From NCBI RefSeq assembly GCF_000519125.1, contig NZ_KI912582.1:186001-250000 (forward strand): a DNA stretch of 64,000 nucleotides, read 5' to 3'. Origin of the DNA: Desulfocurvus vexinensis DSM 17965. Lineage in GTDB: Bacteria; Desulfobacterota; Desulfovibrionia; Desulfovibrionales; Desulfovibrionaceae. The stretch's first letter is position 1; each line of letters starts with the position of its first letter. Position numbers and translations under genes: made by a program. The notes under the pieces were generated by a model. It saw only the letters and a program-made list of their open reading frames with translations. It was not told the DNA's origin and did not search any database. Of this stretch, positions 41,159-48,187 are shown one piece after another.

Positions 41159-41362
41159 GTCCGCGCCCCGAGCGCGGGAGCAGGGTGGAAAACGCAAAGG
41201 GAAGACGGCGAGTGCTGCCGTCCGCGCTCCGCACGCGGGAACAGGGTGCGGCGGCGGCGGATTTCAACGCCGGGAAGTCTTGGCCCGCGCGCGTGAGCAG
41301 GGTTGCAGTTTCTGCGGTCGCCCCGGTCCTCCCGCTGGACGCCCGGACATGGGAGCAACCCC
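41159..41362. CRISPR. short degenerate CRISPR-like array, 4 units
   Basis: Units of 29 bp at 41159-41187 and 41220-41248 match at 25 of 29 positions and lie exactly 61 bp apart (32-bp spacer). Each has a CCGCGC/GCGCGG-type stem and ends with (G/A)CAGGGTG. Two weaker copies follow at 41277 (shared GTGAGCAGGGTTG) and 41334 (GGGAGCAACCCC), spaced 57 bp. Same geometry as the array at 24954. It begins 4 bp past the terminator. Only four units and two are poor, so a relic or chance repeat must be considered. Confidence 0.4.
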
Positions 41363-41655
41363 GGGGCGGCATTTGTTTTGCCGCAGGCACAAAAAAATGG
41401 TAGGGGACAAGGAGGTTCGGGGTCTGCGTGATGCCGCCCCGCCTGGGGGGCGGAAGGGATATGGAGCTATTCCAACGTGATACTTATGGAATGGGGCGCC
41501 AGGGCGCAGGGCTGTGGCGCACATGTTAAAATAATCACAAGAACCGGGTTTCATTGGACCATTGCCTAGCTTCCTGGTGTAGGTTCGTCATCATCGAGCC
41601 GGATGCGCCGCGGGGAGTGCGGCGTGCAAGGCGAAGTCCAGCGGGAGGTGACTTT
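41363..41655. other. intergenic region before ferredoxin gene
   Basis: No coding frame. Moderately AT-rich at 41460-41560 (ATGTTAAAATAATCACAAG), likely to hold the promoter for the ferredoxin-TSUP pair; no clear operator seen. Confidence 0.5.
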
Positions 41656-42171
41656 GTGAGCAAGTACATGTTCAAGACCAACCAGGACCGGTGCATCAGC
41701 TGCAACGCCTGCGAGGTGCACTGCAAACAGAAGAACAAGGTTCCTGTGGGCGCCAAGCTTGGCCAGATGATCACCGTGGGCCCTCTGGACCGCGCGGGCA
41801 AGCCGCGGATGATGAACCTGTTCATGCCCTGCTACCACTGCGAGCAACCCTGGTGCGTGGCGGCCTGTCCCTCTGGCGCCATGGTCCGGCGTGAGGAAGA
41901 CGGCGTCGTGTACGTCCAGCGCGACCTGTGCGTGGGCTGCAAGGCCTGCATCATCGCCTGCCCCTGGGACATCCCGCAGTGGGACGAGGCGGCGGGCAAG
42001 GTCATCAAGTGCGACCTGTGCAAGGACCGCCTGGACGCCGGGCTCAAGCCCGCCTGCGTCACGGCCTGCACCACGCACGCCCTGGAGTTCACCTCCTCGC
42101 CCAACGCCCGGTCGGCCAAGACGCGCACGGAACATGGCCAGAAGATGCTGCTGAAGAAGGTGCTCCGGTAG
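41656..42171 (+). CDS. cytoplasmic four-cluster [4Fe-4S] ferredoxin-like subunit
   Basis: 171 residues from GTG 41656, which has GGGAGGTGA 7 nt upstream. Four cluster motifs: CISCNACEVHC, CYHCEQPWCVAACP, CVGCKACIIACP, and CDLC...CVTACTTHALEF: the electron-transfer subunit type of DMSO-reductase-family enzymes (PhsB/DmsB/HybA). No signal peptide, so it is cytoplasmic unless carried by a partner. No catalytic subunit lies next to it; the only one in the window is the oxidoreductase at 29682, also without a signal peptide. Followed after 45 bp by a TSUP exporter gene. Confidence 0.88.
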   Translation: MSKYMFKTNQDRCISCNACEVHCKQKNKVPVGAKLGQMITVGPLDRAGKPRMMNLFMPCYHCEQPWCVAACPSGAMVRREEDGVVYVQRDLCVGCKACIIACPWDIPQWDEAAGKVIKCDLCKDRLDAGLKPACVTACTTHALEFTSSPNARSAKTRTEHGQKMLLKKVLR

Positions 42172-42216
42172 GCGGGGCACGGACATTTCAACTACCTTTA
42201 GGAGGGTGGCACAACT

Positions 42217-43350
42217 ATGAGGCACAAGAAATTCCTGGTTTTGGCCCTGCTGGCCGTTGCAGTGCTCCTGGTGGGCACGCAGACCGCCATGGCCGACGCC
42301 CTGGGCGACGCCATCGCCCAGGCGACTGCGGCGGGCAAGGTCAACGCGGCCGATGCTCCCGGCTACATGGGCATCCCCGGCGGTCCTCAGGTCTCCATGA
42401 TCGTGGCCCTGCTGTGGGCCGTGTGGGTCGGCTGGATCTTCTCCACCGTGGGCGCGTTCGGCGGCATCATGGCCGGCGTGGGCCACATCACGGTCTTCGG
42501 GCTGGGCAGCTACGCCAAGGGCCTGGGCAAGGACCTGCAGCTCAACAAGCTGGTCACCGACTCCATCCGCGTGTCCAACCAGTGGCTGGTGGGTTGCTCG
42601 GCTGCCCTGTCCTCGTTCAACTACTACAAGGCCGGGCGCCTGGTGCTGCCCCTGGGCATCGCCCTGTCCATCGGCTCCGTCGCCGGTTCGCTGCTGGTGC
42701 CCTGGCTCACCGCAGGCAAGATCAGCCTGTCGCAGTACGTGGGCTACTTCGGCCTGTTCGTGCTCTTCCTGGGCTGCTACCTGCTCTATGAAATGACCCC
42801 CGCCGCCATGGCGAAGAAGAAGGAGGCCCAGGCCGCGGCCAAGGCCTTCCAGGCCAGCGTGAAGGCCGGCACCCTGGACGTGGCCACCCAGGGCGTGAAG
42901 GTCAAGACCTTCACCCCCTCGCGCTGCGAGTTCACCTTCTTCGGCGTGGAGTTCTCCTTCAACCCGCTCATCCCGGTGATCGGCGGCTTCGTCATCGCCT
43001 CGCTGGCCTCCTTCCTGGGCGTGGGCGGCGGCTTCCTGCTGGTGCCCTTCCTGACCTCCGTGGCCGGGCTGCCCATGTACCTGGTGGCCGGCACCTCGGC
43101 CCTGGCCGTGTTCATCGGCATGATCAACTCCATCTTCTCCTACATGTTCCTCAAGAGCGTGACGGTGGACTGGACCATGATCGGCGCCGAGCTGGTGGGC
43201 ATCGTCATCGGCTCCACCGTGGGCCCGTACACCTCCAAGTACCTGCCCGACAAGGCCCTGAAGATCCTCTTCATCGTCCTGGCCTTCTACGTCGGCATCA
43301 ACTACACGGCCAGGGGCTTCCTGGGCCACAACATCCTGCCCCCGTACTGA
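42217..43350 (+). CDS. TSUP (TauE/SafE) family transporter
   Basis: 377 residues with GGAGGG before ATG 42217. A signal-like first helix (FLVLALLAVAVLLVGTQTAMA) and about eight more. Two TSUP repeats start with GWIFSTVGAFGGIMAGVGHITVFGLGSY and GGFVIASLASFLGVGGGFLLVPFLT; a charged cytoplasmic loop (AKKKEAQAAAKAFQASVKAG) lies between. TSUP proteins move sulfite, sulfoacetate, thiosulfate or similar organosulfur anions. In a sulfate reducer, sulfur-anion transport is plausible. The paired ferredoxin suggests a shared sulfur-related role, not proven. Confidence 0.88.
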   Translation: MRHKKFLVLALLAVAVLLVGTQTAMADALGDAIAQATAAGKVNAADAPGYMGIPGGPQVSMIVALLWAVWVGWIFSTVGAFGGIMAGVGHITVFGLGSYAKGLGKDLQLNKLVTDSIRVSNQWLVGCSAALSSFNYYKAGRLVLPLGIALSIGSVAGSLLVPWLTAGKISLSQYVGYFGLFVLFLGCYLLYEMTPAAMAKKKEAQAAAKAFQASVKAGTLDVATQGVKVKTFTPSRCEFTFFGVEFSFNPLIPVIGGFVIASLASFLGVGGGFLLVPFLTSVAGLPMYLVAGTSALAVFIGMINSIFSYMFLKSVTVDWTMIGAELVGIVIGSTVGPYTSKYLPDKALKILFIVLAFYVGINYTARGFLGHNILPPY

Positions 43351-43371
43351 TCCGGGGCCGGACACGAGAGC

Positions 43372-43397
43372 GACCGGCGGGCTTCGGCCCGCCGGTC
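43372..43397 (+). terminator. terminator hairpin with TTCG loop
   Basis: Perfect 11-bp arms (GACCGGCGGGC and complement) closed by TTCG, 20 bp past the TSUP stop; no strong T-run. Confidence 0.6.
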
Positions 43398-43601
43398 CGC
43401 TCCCTGGAACCTGCGGAAGGGACGCCTCTTACTCCCCCATCCCCGGCTCGTAGCCGCGGGGTCCCCTGAGCCATCCGGGAGGTGTCCCTTCCCCAGCTTC
43501 CACGCCTTCTCCGCCCTGGCCGGGCTCTTGCACCGGGCTGCCCGCTGGGGTACCCTGGGCCGGGAGCCCGGTTTCCGGCCACAACCCCCGCAGGACAACG
43601 C

Positions 43602-44198
43602 ATGCTCGTAGCAGACATGGGCCAGATTCTCGACCCGCTGTTCATTTGGATGTTCCGCTTCCCGCTGCCGCCGCTGGCGGCCTTCGGGCTGGGGCTCACG
43701 CTGCTGGCCCTGGCGGTCACGGTGGTGGGCGAGCTGTCCATGGCCGGGGCCTATTTCCTGAACCGCAAGCATTTCGCGAAGATCAACCGCGAGATGGTCC
43801 AGAACAACAACAACTCCATCCGCGCCCTGTCCCAGGGCGACAAGGCCAGCTACAAGGCCTGCAACAGCCTGGCCAACGACGCCTTCGGGCGCAACTTCTT
43901 TTCCGGCATCGCGCTGTTCGCGTCGAGCATCTGGCCCGTGGCCTTCGCCCTGGGCTGGCTGGCCCTGCGCTACGGGGCCGTGGAGTTTCCCCTGCCCCTG
44001 GTGGAGCGCACCGTGGGCCCGAACTTCTATTTCGTGCCGCTGTACATCGCGGTGCGGGTGGCCTTCTGCAAGGCCAAGCCCTGGCTGCCCGTGTTTCGCA
44101 CCATCCGCGCCGCCGTGCTGGCCAACCAGGACACGGGCGAGCGGATGCTCTCCTGGGCCGACCTGCTCGGGCCCCAGCCGGGCAAGCGCCAGGAATAG
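43602..44198 (+). CDS. membrane protein with Asn-rich coiled segment
   Basis: 198 residues from ATG 43602. TM1 at about 12-45 (PPLAAFGLGLTLLALAVTVVGELS), then a polar helix (KHFAKINREMVQNNNNSIRALSQGDKASYKACNSLANDAFGRNFF), TM2 (SGIALFASSIWPVAFALGWLAL) and a third hydrophobic segment (FYFVPLYIAVRVAF). Helix-coiled coil-helix order is reminiscent of the Oxa1/EMC3/DUF106 superfamily of membrane insertases; that is a topological impression only. It is 15 bp upstream of the nuclease-fold gene, so they are cotranscribed. Confidence 0.72.
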   Translation: MLVADMGQILDPLFIWMFRFPLPPLAAFGLGLTLLALAVTVVGELSMAGAYFLNRKHFAKINREMVQNNNNSIRALSQGDKASYKACNSLANDAFGRNFFSGIALFASSIWPVAFALGWLALRYGAVEFPLPLVERTVGPNFYFVPLYIAVRVAFCKAKPWLPVFRTIRAAVLANQDTGERMLSWADLLGPQPGKRQE

Positions 44199-44213
44199 AT
44201 CGCCGGAGGAGCC

Positions 44214-44780
44214 ATGCACGAGACCAGCCTTGGCCAGGTGCTGTGCGACTACCTGACCGGAGAGCGCATCGAGGAAACCAGCTACGAGGACTGCCGCCAG
44301 GCCCTGGCGCGGATGCTGGTCCTTGAGCGCGGCTACCCGCGCAAATGTCTGCGGCCCAAGGTGGGCATCGACTTCCTCGTGGACGGCAAGCCCTACTGCC
44401 GGGTGGCCGACCTTGTGGCCAGCGACGAAGCCGGGCGGCCGCTGCTGGTCATTTTCTTCACCGCCGGGCAGCCCGGCACCTTCGACCGCGAGATCGTCGC
44501 CGCCGCGCGGCTGCTGCCGGGCGGCCCCGCGCCCCTGGCCGCCGCCACCGACACCCGCGAGGCCATCCTGCACGAAACCGCCCGTGGCGCGCGCATCGGC
44601 TCCGGCCTGGACCAGGCCCTGCCACGCTGGGAGCAGCTGCTGGACCTGGCCCGCCAAAATCCCGCCCCGACCCTGGACGAAGCGCGCCTGGAGCGCGAAC
44701 GGCGCATCCTGTACACCTACAGCGAATTCATCTACGCCAGCTGCTGCCACACCTGTCCGCCCAAGCCCTCCGGGGCATAA
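44214..44780 (+). CDS. HSDR_N-like (PD-D/ExK fold) protein, probably inactive
   Basis: 188 residues with GGAGGAG before ATG 44214. The segment EDCRQALARMLVLERGYPRKCLRPKVGIDFLVDGKPYCRVADLVASDEAGRPLLVIFFTAGQ follows the type I restriction HsdR N-terminal nuclease fold: the Asp of ADLV is present but the usual E-x-K (VECK) strand reads VIFFTAG, so metal-dependent cleavage is unlikely. The C-terminus has CCHTCPP, a possible metal site. Coupled with the membrane protein upstream. Function unknown; a binding-only role is inferred. Confidence 0.72.
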   Translation: MHETSLGQVLCDYLTGERIEETSYEDCRQALARMLVLERGYPRKCLRPKVGIDFLVDGKPYCRVADLVASDEAGRPLLVIFFTAGQPGTFDREIVAAARLLPGGPAPLAAATDTREAILHETARGARIGSGLDQALPRWEQLLDLARQNPAPTLDEARLERERRILYTYSEFIYASCCHTCPPKPSGA

Positions 44781-44846
44781 ACGGCGGGCGGCTGCAACGA
44801 CAAGACGCCGCGTCTGCCCGTGGCCGATCAGCCCATGACACCTTCA

Positions 44847-44875
44847 GGCCGGATTCCCGCAAAGGGAATCCGGCC
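44847..44875. terminator. bidirectional terminator
   Basis: Perfect 12-bp arms (GGCCGGATTCCC and complement) with loop GCAAA, between convergent genes. Confidence 0.75.
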
Positions 44876-44883
44876 CGAAATGT

Positions 44884-45522
44884 TTATGGCCCCGGCACAG
44901 TCGCCCCAGCCGCTGCTCCCCGTCCCAGGCCCACGAACAGCGCGCCCGAGGCCACGGCCACGGCGCGGCGCCAGCGGACGAGTAGGGCGGCCACGGGCGG
45001 CGAGGCCACGGCGCAGGCCACGAAGGAGTACCAGCCCCAGCCGATGGCCACCACCGTGCCCACGGCCAGGGCCTTGAACCAGGGCGCGGCGTCGGGCGGC
45101 ACGGCCACGGCGAAGAGGCTGGCGAAGAACATGGCGGCCTTGGGGTTGGCGAGGTCCACGAGCAGACCGTGGCGGAAGGCGCTGCGCCTGCTGGCGGGGG
45201 CGGGGTCGGGCTGGCTGGCGCCGGGGCGTCCGTTGGCGAAGATGAGGCGCAGCCCTGTCCAGACAAGGTAGGCCCCGCCGATGAGGCGCACGGCTTCGTA
45301 GACCCAGGCGGCGGTGCGGAAGAGCAGGCCCAGGCCCAGCAGGCTGCCCGTGGCCCACAGGGCGGTGCCCACGGCGATGCCCAGGGCGGTGCGCAGCCCG
45401 TCGGCGCGCGAGCGTGCGGCGGCGGCGTGGGCGGTGGCCAGGAAGTTGGGGCCCGGGAGCATGACTGCCAGGGTCCAGGCTCCGGTGAGGGCGGCGAAAT
45501 CGAGCCACAGGGTGTCGGTCAT
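44884..45522 (-). CDS. LysE/RhtB-family amino acid exporter
   Basis: 212 residues with five to six helices and the family hallmark GAWTLAVMLPGPNFLATAHAAAARSRADGLRTALGIAVGTALW and HGLLVDLANPKAAMFFASLFA. It exports amino acids such as homoserine, threonine or lysine; specificity cannot be read from sequence. Monocistronic or linked to the ferredoxin gene lying 27 bp upstream on the same strand. C-terminal tail is Gly/Ala-rich. Confidence 0.9.
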   Translation of the reverse strand: MTDTLWLDFAALTGAWTLAVMLPGPNFLATAHAAAARSRADGLRTALGIAVGTALWATGSLLGLGLLFRTAAWVYEAVRLIGGAYLVWTGLRLIFANGRPGASQPDPAPASRRSAFRHGLLVDLANPKAAMFFASLFAVAVPPDAAPWFKALAVGTVVAIGWGWYSFVACAVASPPVAALLVRWRRAVAVASGALFVGLGRGAAAGATVPGP

Positions 45523-45549
45523 GGCATTGCCCCGGCAAAGGGTGGTGGG

Positions 45550-45768
45550 TCAGGTGTGGCCCGGGTCCGCCTGGGTGTCGTGGACCTCGATGCAGTCGTT
45601 GGGGCACCAGGCCAGGGCCTTGTCGATGTCCGGGTTGCCCGGGCAGTCGGGCCGCACCACGACCTCGCCCAGGGTTTCGTCCCAGGCGAAGAGTTCGGGG
45701 CAGGCCTCGACGCAGGCCAGGCAGCGGCTGCAGCGGGGCTGGATGATGGAGCAGGTGGTGTCGGGCAT
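45550..45768 (-). CDS. small single-cluster [4Fe-4S] ferredoxin
   Basis: 72 residues. Cluster ligands C13/C16-x2-C19-x3-C23P (CSRCLACVEACPELF) and a second Cys set near the end (WCPNDCIEV), the pattern of monocluster ferredoxins of the Desulfovibrio type. Acidic overall, with no signal peptide: a soluble cytoplasmic electron carrier. It follows the Hpt gene by 7 bp, an unusual pairing of a phosphotransfer domain with a ferredoxin. Confidence 0.85.
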   Translation of the reverse strand: MPDTTCSIIQPRCSRCLACVEACPELFAWDETLGEVVVRPDCPGNPDIDKALAWCPNDCIEVHDTQADPGHT

Positions 45769-45775
45769 GGGGGTA

Positions 45776-46132
45776 TCAGCCTTTGTGGGTTTCCTCGTGC
45801 AGCAGGCGGGCCAGTTCCAGGGCCTGCGCGCGCAGGGCGGGGATGGCGGCCACGGCCTGGTCCAGTTCGCCGCGCCGGGCGGCGGCCTCCACGCGTTCGG
45901 CGGCCTCGCGCATGGCGGGCGCGCCGATGGTGGCCGAGGCGCCCTTGAGGGAGTGGGCCGTGCGCAGCAGGCCTTCCAGTTCGAGGTTCGCGGCTGCTTC
46001 CTCCAGGGCTTCGAGCTTGGAGGGCAGGTCGTCGATGTAGACGCGGAACAGGGTGAGCAGGAAATCCCTGTCGCCCTTGAGCCGGTTCATGGTCGATTCC
46101 AGGTCCAGGACTGGCGGCTGGTCGTGTGGCAT
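45776..46132 (-). CDS. Hpt-domain phosphotransfer protein
   Basis: 118 residues, a stand-alone histidine phosphotransfer domain: phospho-acceptor His60 in RTAHSLKGASATIGA, with the four-helix bundle predicted on both sides. ATG 46132 has AGGGGAG upstream; a longer frame to 46252 is Pro-rich shadow. It would relay phosphate from a hybrid kinase to a response regulator. The hybrid kinase at 53953 ends with a receiver and has no Hpt of its own, so it is a possible partner. Confidence 0.85.
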   Translation of the reverse strand: MPHDQPPVLDLESTMNRLKGDRDFLLTLFRVYIDDLPSKLEALEEAAANLELEGLLRTAHSLKGASATIGAPAMREAAERVEAAARRGELDQAVAAIPALRAQALELARLLHEETHKG

Positions 46133-46394
46133 GGCGCTCCCCTGTGCGGACGAAGCGAGGCGTTGGCCTCCGGGTCCGGTCGGGGGAACCCTAGCACAGC
46201 CCGGCGCCGGGGCCAAGGTTTTCCGGTGGTTCGGGCCACGTTTCGCCAGCAATTCCCTGGCGTTCCGCCTTGCGGGCTGGCGGGCGGGGCCGGGGGGGGC
46301 AATTCGTGCCGGGGCGGGCGGGCGCCGGGGCCGGGCGTCGGGATTTCGTCCTGCCCGCCCGGGGCAGGGGCCCGTGTTGCAAGGTGCTGGAATA
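46133..46394. other. GC-rich intergenic region
   Basis: No coding frame with a ribosome site. It contains the promoter side of the Hpt gene. I see only simple GC-rich tracts (GGGGCCGGGGGGGGC at about 46285) and no defined site. Confidence 0.4.
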
Positions 46395-46430
46395 CAAAGA
46401 AAGACGCCCGGGTGGGGATCCGGGCGTCTT
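46395..46430 (-). terminator. terminator of the TPR gene
   Basis: 11-bp arms AAGACGCCCGG (46401-46411) and complement (46420-46430); on the minus strand the hairpin is followed by TCTTTGTATT. Lies 100 bp past the TPR gene stop. Confidence 0.65.
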
Positions 46431-46527
46431 CAGGAGGAAAAGCTGTCGTTTCGTGCGTCAGCTTTCTGCCTGCGCGCAAGCACGAATCGTGCCGCACCGG
46501 TGTGGCAGGCCTGGGGCGCGGGGGGAG

Positions 46528-47250
46528 TCAGGCCCGCCGACCCAGGTAGTCGAGGAACTTGCGGGCCTCGATGAACCCGGGGTCCAGGCCCAGGGCGATC
46601 TCGATGTGCCGCAGGCAGGCCAGCTCGTCCCCGAGCTCGAAATGGGCCCGGGCGAGGTTGAAATGCAGGTGTTCGTCGTGGGGGTCCACTTCCAGGGCGC
46701 GGGTGTAGAAGCGGATGGCGTCTTCGTGCAGGCCCTGTTTGCGCAGGCTGATGCCGAAGGTGTTGAACTGCTGGCGCTGGTCCTCGCGGAAGGCGTCGTC
46801 GCTGTTGAGCAGGACATCGACGATCTTCTTGACCTTCTTGAACTGGCCCTGCTCGCTGTATACGGCGCCCAGGCCGAGGTTGGCCTGGGCGTTGGTCTCG
46901 TCGAGCATCACGGCCTTGAGGAACTCCTTTTCGGCCTGGCCCAGCAGGCCCTGCTGGAAGAATGTCTCGCCCAGTTCGATCTTTTTTTGCAGGGATTTCA
47001 GGGCGGGCAGGGTGCGCGTCTCGTAGTAGGCGGGCTCGGGGTGGAAGTGGCGGATGAACTCGCCCTTGCCCAGGGTCGTGCGCATGCCTGCGGGCACGTG
47101 GTTGGCGTTCAGGGGCTGGACCTCGAAATCGTCGTCGGACAGGCGCCTGGCGAACCAGTACGTCTGCTGCACGTGGGCCCGGGTGGTGGTGCCGGTGCCC
47201 ACGTTCTGGTCCTGCTTGCGGGAATAGGCTCCGAGAATCTGGGGGTACAT
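46528..47250 (-). CDS. TPR protein, paralogue 1
   Basis: 240 residues from ATG 47250 (MYPQILGAYSR). A conserved N-terminal module of about 85 residues (TYWFARR, FEVQPLNANHVP, FHPEPAYYE, SLQKKI) is followed by four TPR units (EKEFLKAVMLDETNAQANLGLGAVY; AIRFYTRALEVDPHDEHLHFNLARAHFELG). No signal peptide. It is a tandem paralogue of the gene immediately upstream on the same strand. TPRs mediate protein contacts; the N-terminal module is unknown to me. Confidence 0.8.
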   Translation of the reverse strand: MYPQILGAYSRKQDQNVGTGTTTRAHVQQTYWFARRLSDDDFEVQPLNANHVPAGMRTTLGKGEFIRHFHPEPAYYETRTLPALKSLQKKIELGETFFQQGLLGQAEKEFLKAVMLDETNAQANLGLGAVYSEQGQFKKVKKIVDVLLNSDDAFREDQRQQFNTFGISLRKQGLHEDAIRFYTRALEVDPHDEHLHFNLARAHFELGDELACLRHIEIALGLDPGFIEARKFLDYLGRRA

Positions 47251-47305
47251 TGCGCGGGTGTCCTTGGTGTATCGGGGGCTGGCGGCGGGCGTCGCAGGGC
47301 GGACC

Positions 47306-48070
47306 CTAGCGCAAAGCGCCCCCGGTGCCAAGGCTGCCCGCCTGGGCCTGCTTGCGGCAGTAGCGCTGGAACTTCTGGGCCACCTCCAGGCCGGGATTGA
47401 TGCGCAGGCAGTGTTCCAGGTGTTCCAGCGTGGCCACATGGTCGCCCTTGTCGAAGTAGACCCGGGCGAGGTTGAAGTGCAGGTTCTCGTCGGAGGCGTC
47501 GAATTCCAGGGCCTTGCGGTAGTAGTTCAAGGCCTCGTCGAGCATGCCCTGCTTGCGCAGGCTCATGCCCAGGGTGTTGAAGCGCGCGCGCTGCTCGAGC
47601 TGGAAGGTCTCGTCGTTGTTGAGCAGGATACCCAGGATTTTCTTGACCTTCTGGAACTCGCGTTTTTCGGCGTAGACCGCGCCCGCGCCCAGGTTGGCGG
47701 GCACGTTCAGCTCGTCGATCATCAGCGCCTTGAGGAAGGCGCGCTCGGCCTCGTCCAGGCGGCCCAGGGCGAAATGCTCCTCGCCCTCGGCGATCTTTTT
47801 TTGCAGCGAGCGGATGGCGGGCAGGGTGTTGCGCTCGTAGTAGGACGGCTCGGGGCTGAAGGCGGCGATGAACTCGCCCTTGGGCAGCACGCTGCGCAGG
47901 CCCGAGGGCACGTGGTTGGCGTTGAGCGGCTGGATCTCGAAGGCGTCGTCGCCGGTGCGGCGCACATACCAGTAGGTGGTCTGTTCATACGAGTCGCGGG
48001 TCGTGCCCGCGCCGACATCGGCCACGGTGTTGCGGGCGTAGACCCCGAGGATCTGCGGATAGGCGGGCAT
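47306..48070 (-). CDS. TPR protein, paralogue 2
   Basis: 254 residues from ATG 48070 (ribosome site AAGGAG). Same architecture as the downstream paralogue: N-terminal module (MPAYPQILGVYARN, TYWYVRR, FEIQPLNANHVPSG, FSPEPSYYE) and TPR units (AERAFLKALMIDELNVPANLGAGAVY; ALNYYRKALEFDASDENLHFNLARVYFDKG). Identity between the two is high across their length, so they arose by a tandem duplication. They are separated by 55 bp and probably cotranscribed. Confidence 0.8.
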   Translation of the reverse strand: MPAYPQILGVYARNTVADVGAGTTRDSYEQTTYWYVRRTGDDAFEIQPLNANHVPSGLRSVLPKGEFIAAFSPEPSYYERNTLPAIRSLQKKIAEGEEHFALGRLDEAERAFLKALMIDELNVPANLGAGAVYAEKREFQKVKKILGILLNNDETFQLEQRARFNTLGMSLRKQGMLDEALNYYRKALEFDASDENLHFNLARVYFDKGDHVATLEHLEHCLRINPGLEVAQKFQRYCRKQAQAGSLGTGGALR

Positions 48071-48187
48071 GGGCGCTCCTTGGGCGGCATGGCTTTGCAG
48101 TGCAGGATAGCCCAAAGCGGGCGCCAAAGCCAGAGGGGGGCGGGTGGAAGTTGCGGGAGGAAATGGCCGCCGGGAGGCGGGGCAAGA

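Noticed and set aside
44214-44780. A restriction-modification system suggested by the HsdR-type fold
   Set aside because: No methylase, specificity subunit or helicase is present nearby and the E-x-K strand is lost.
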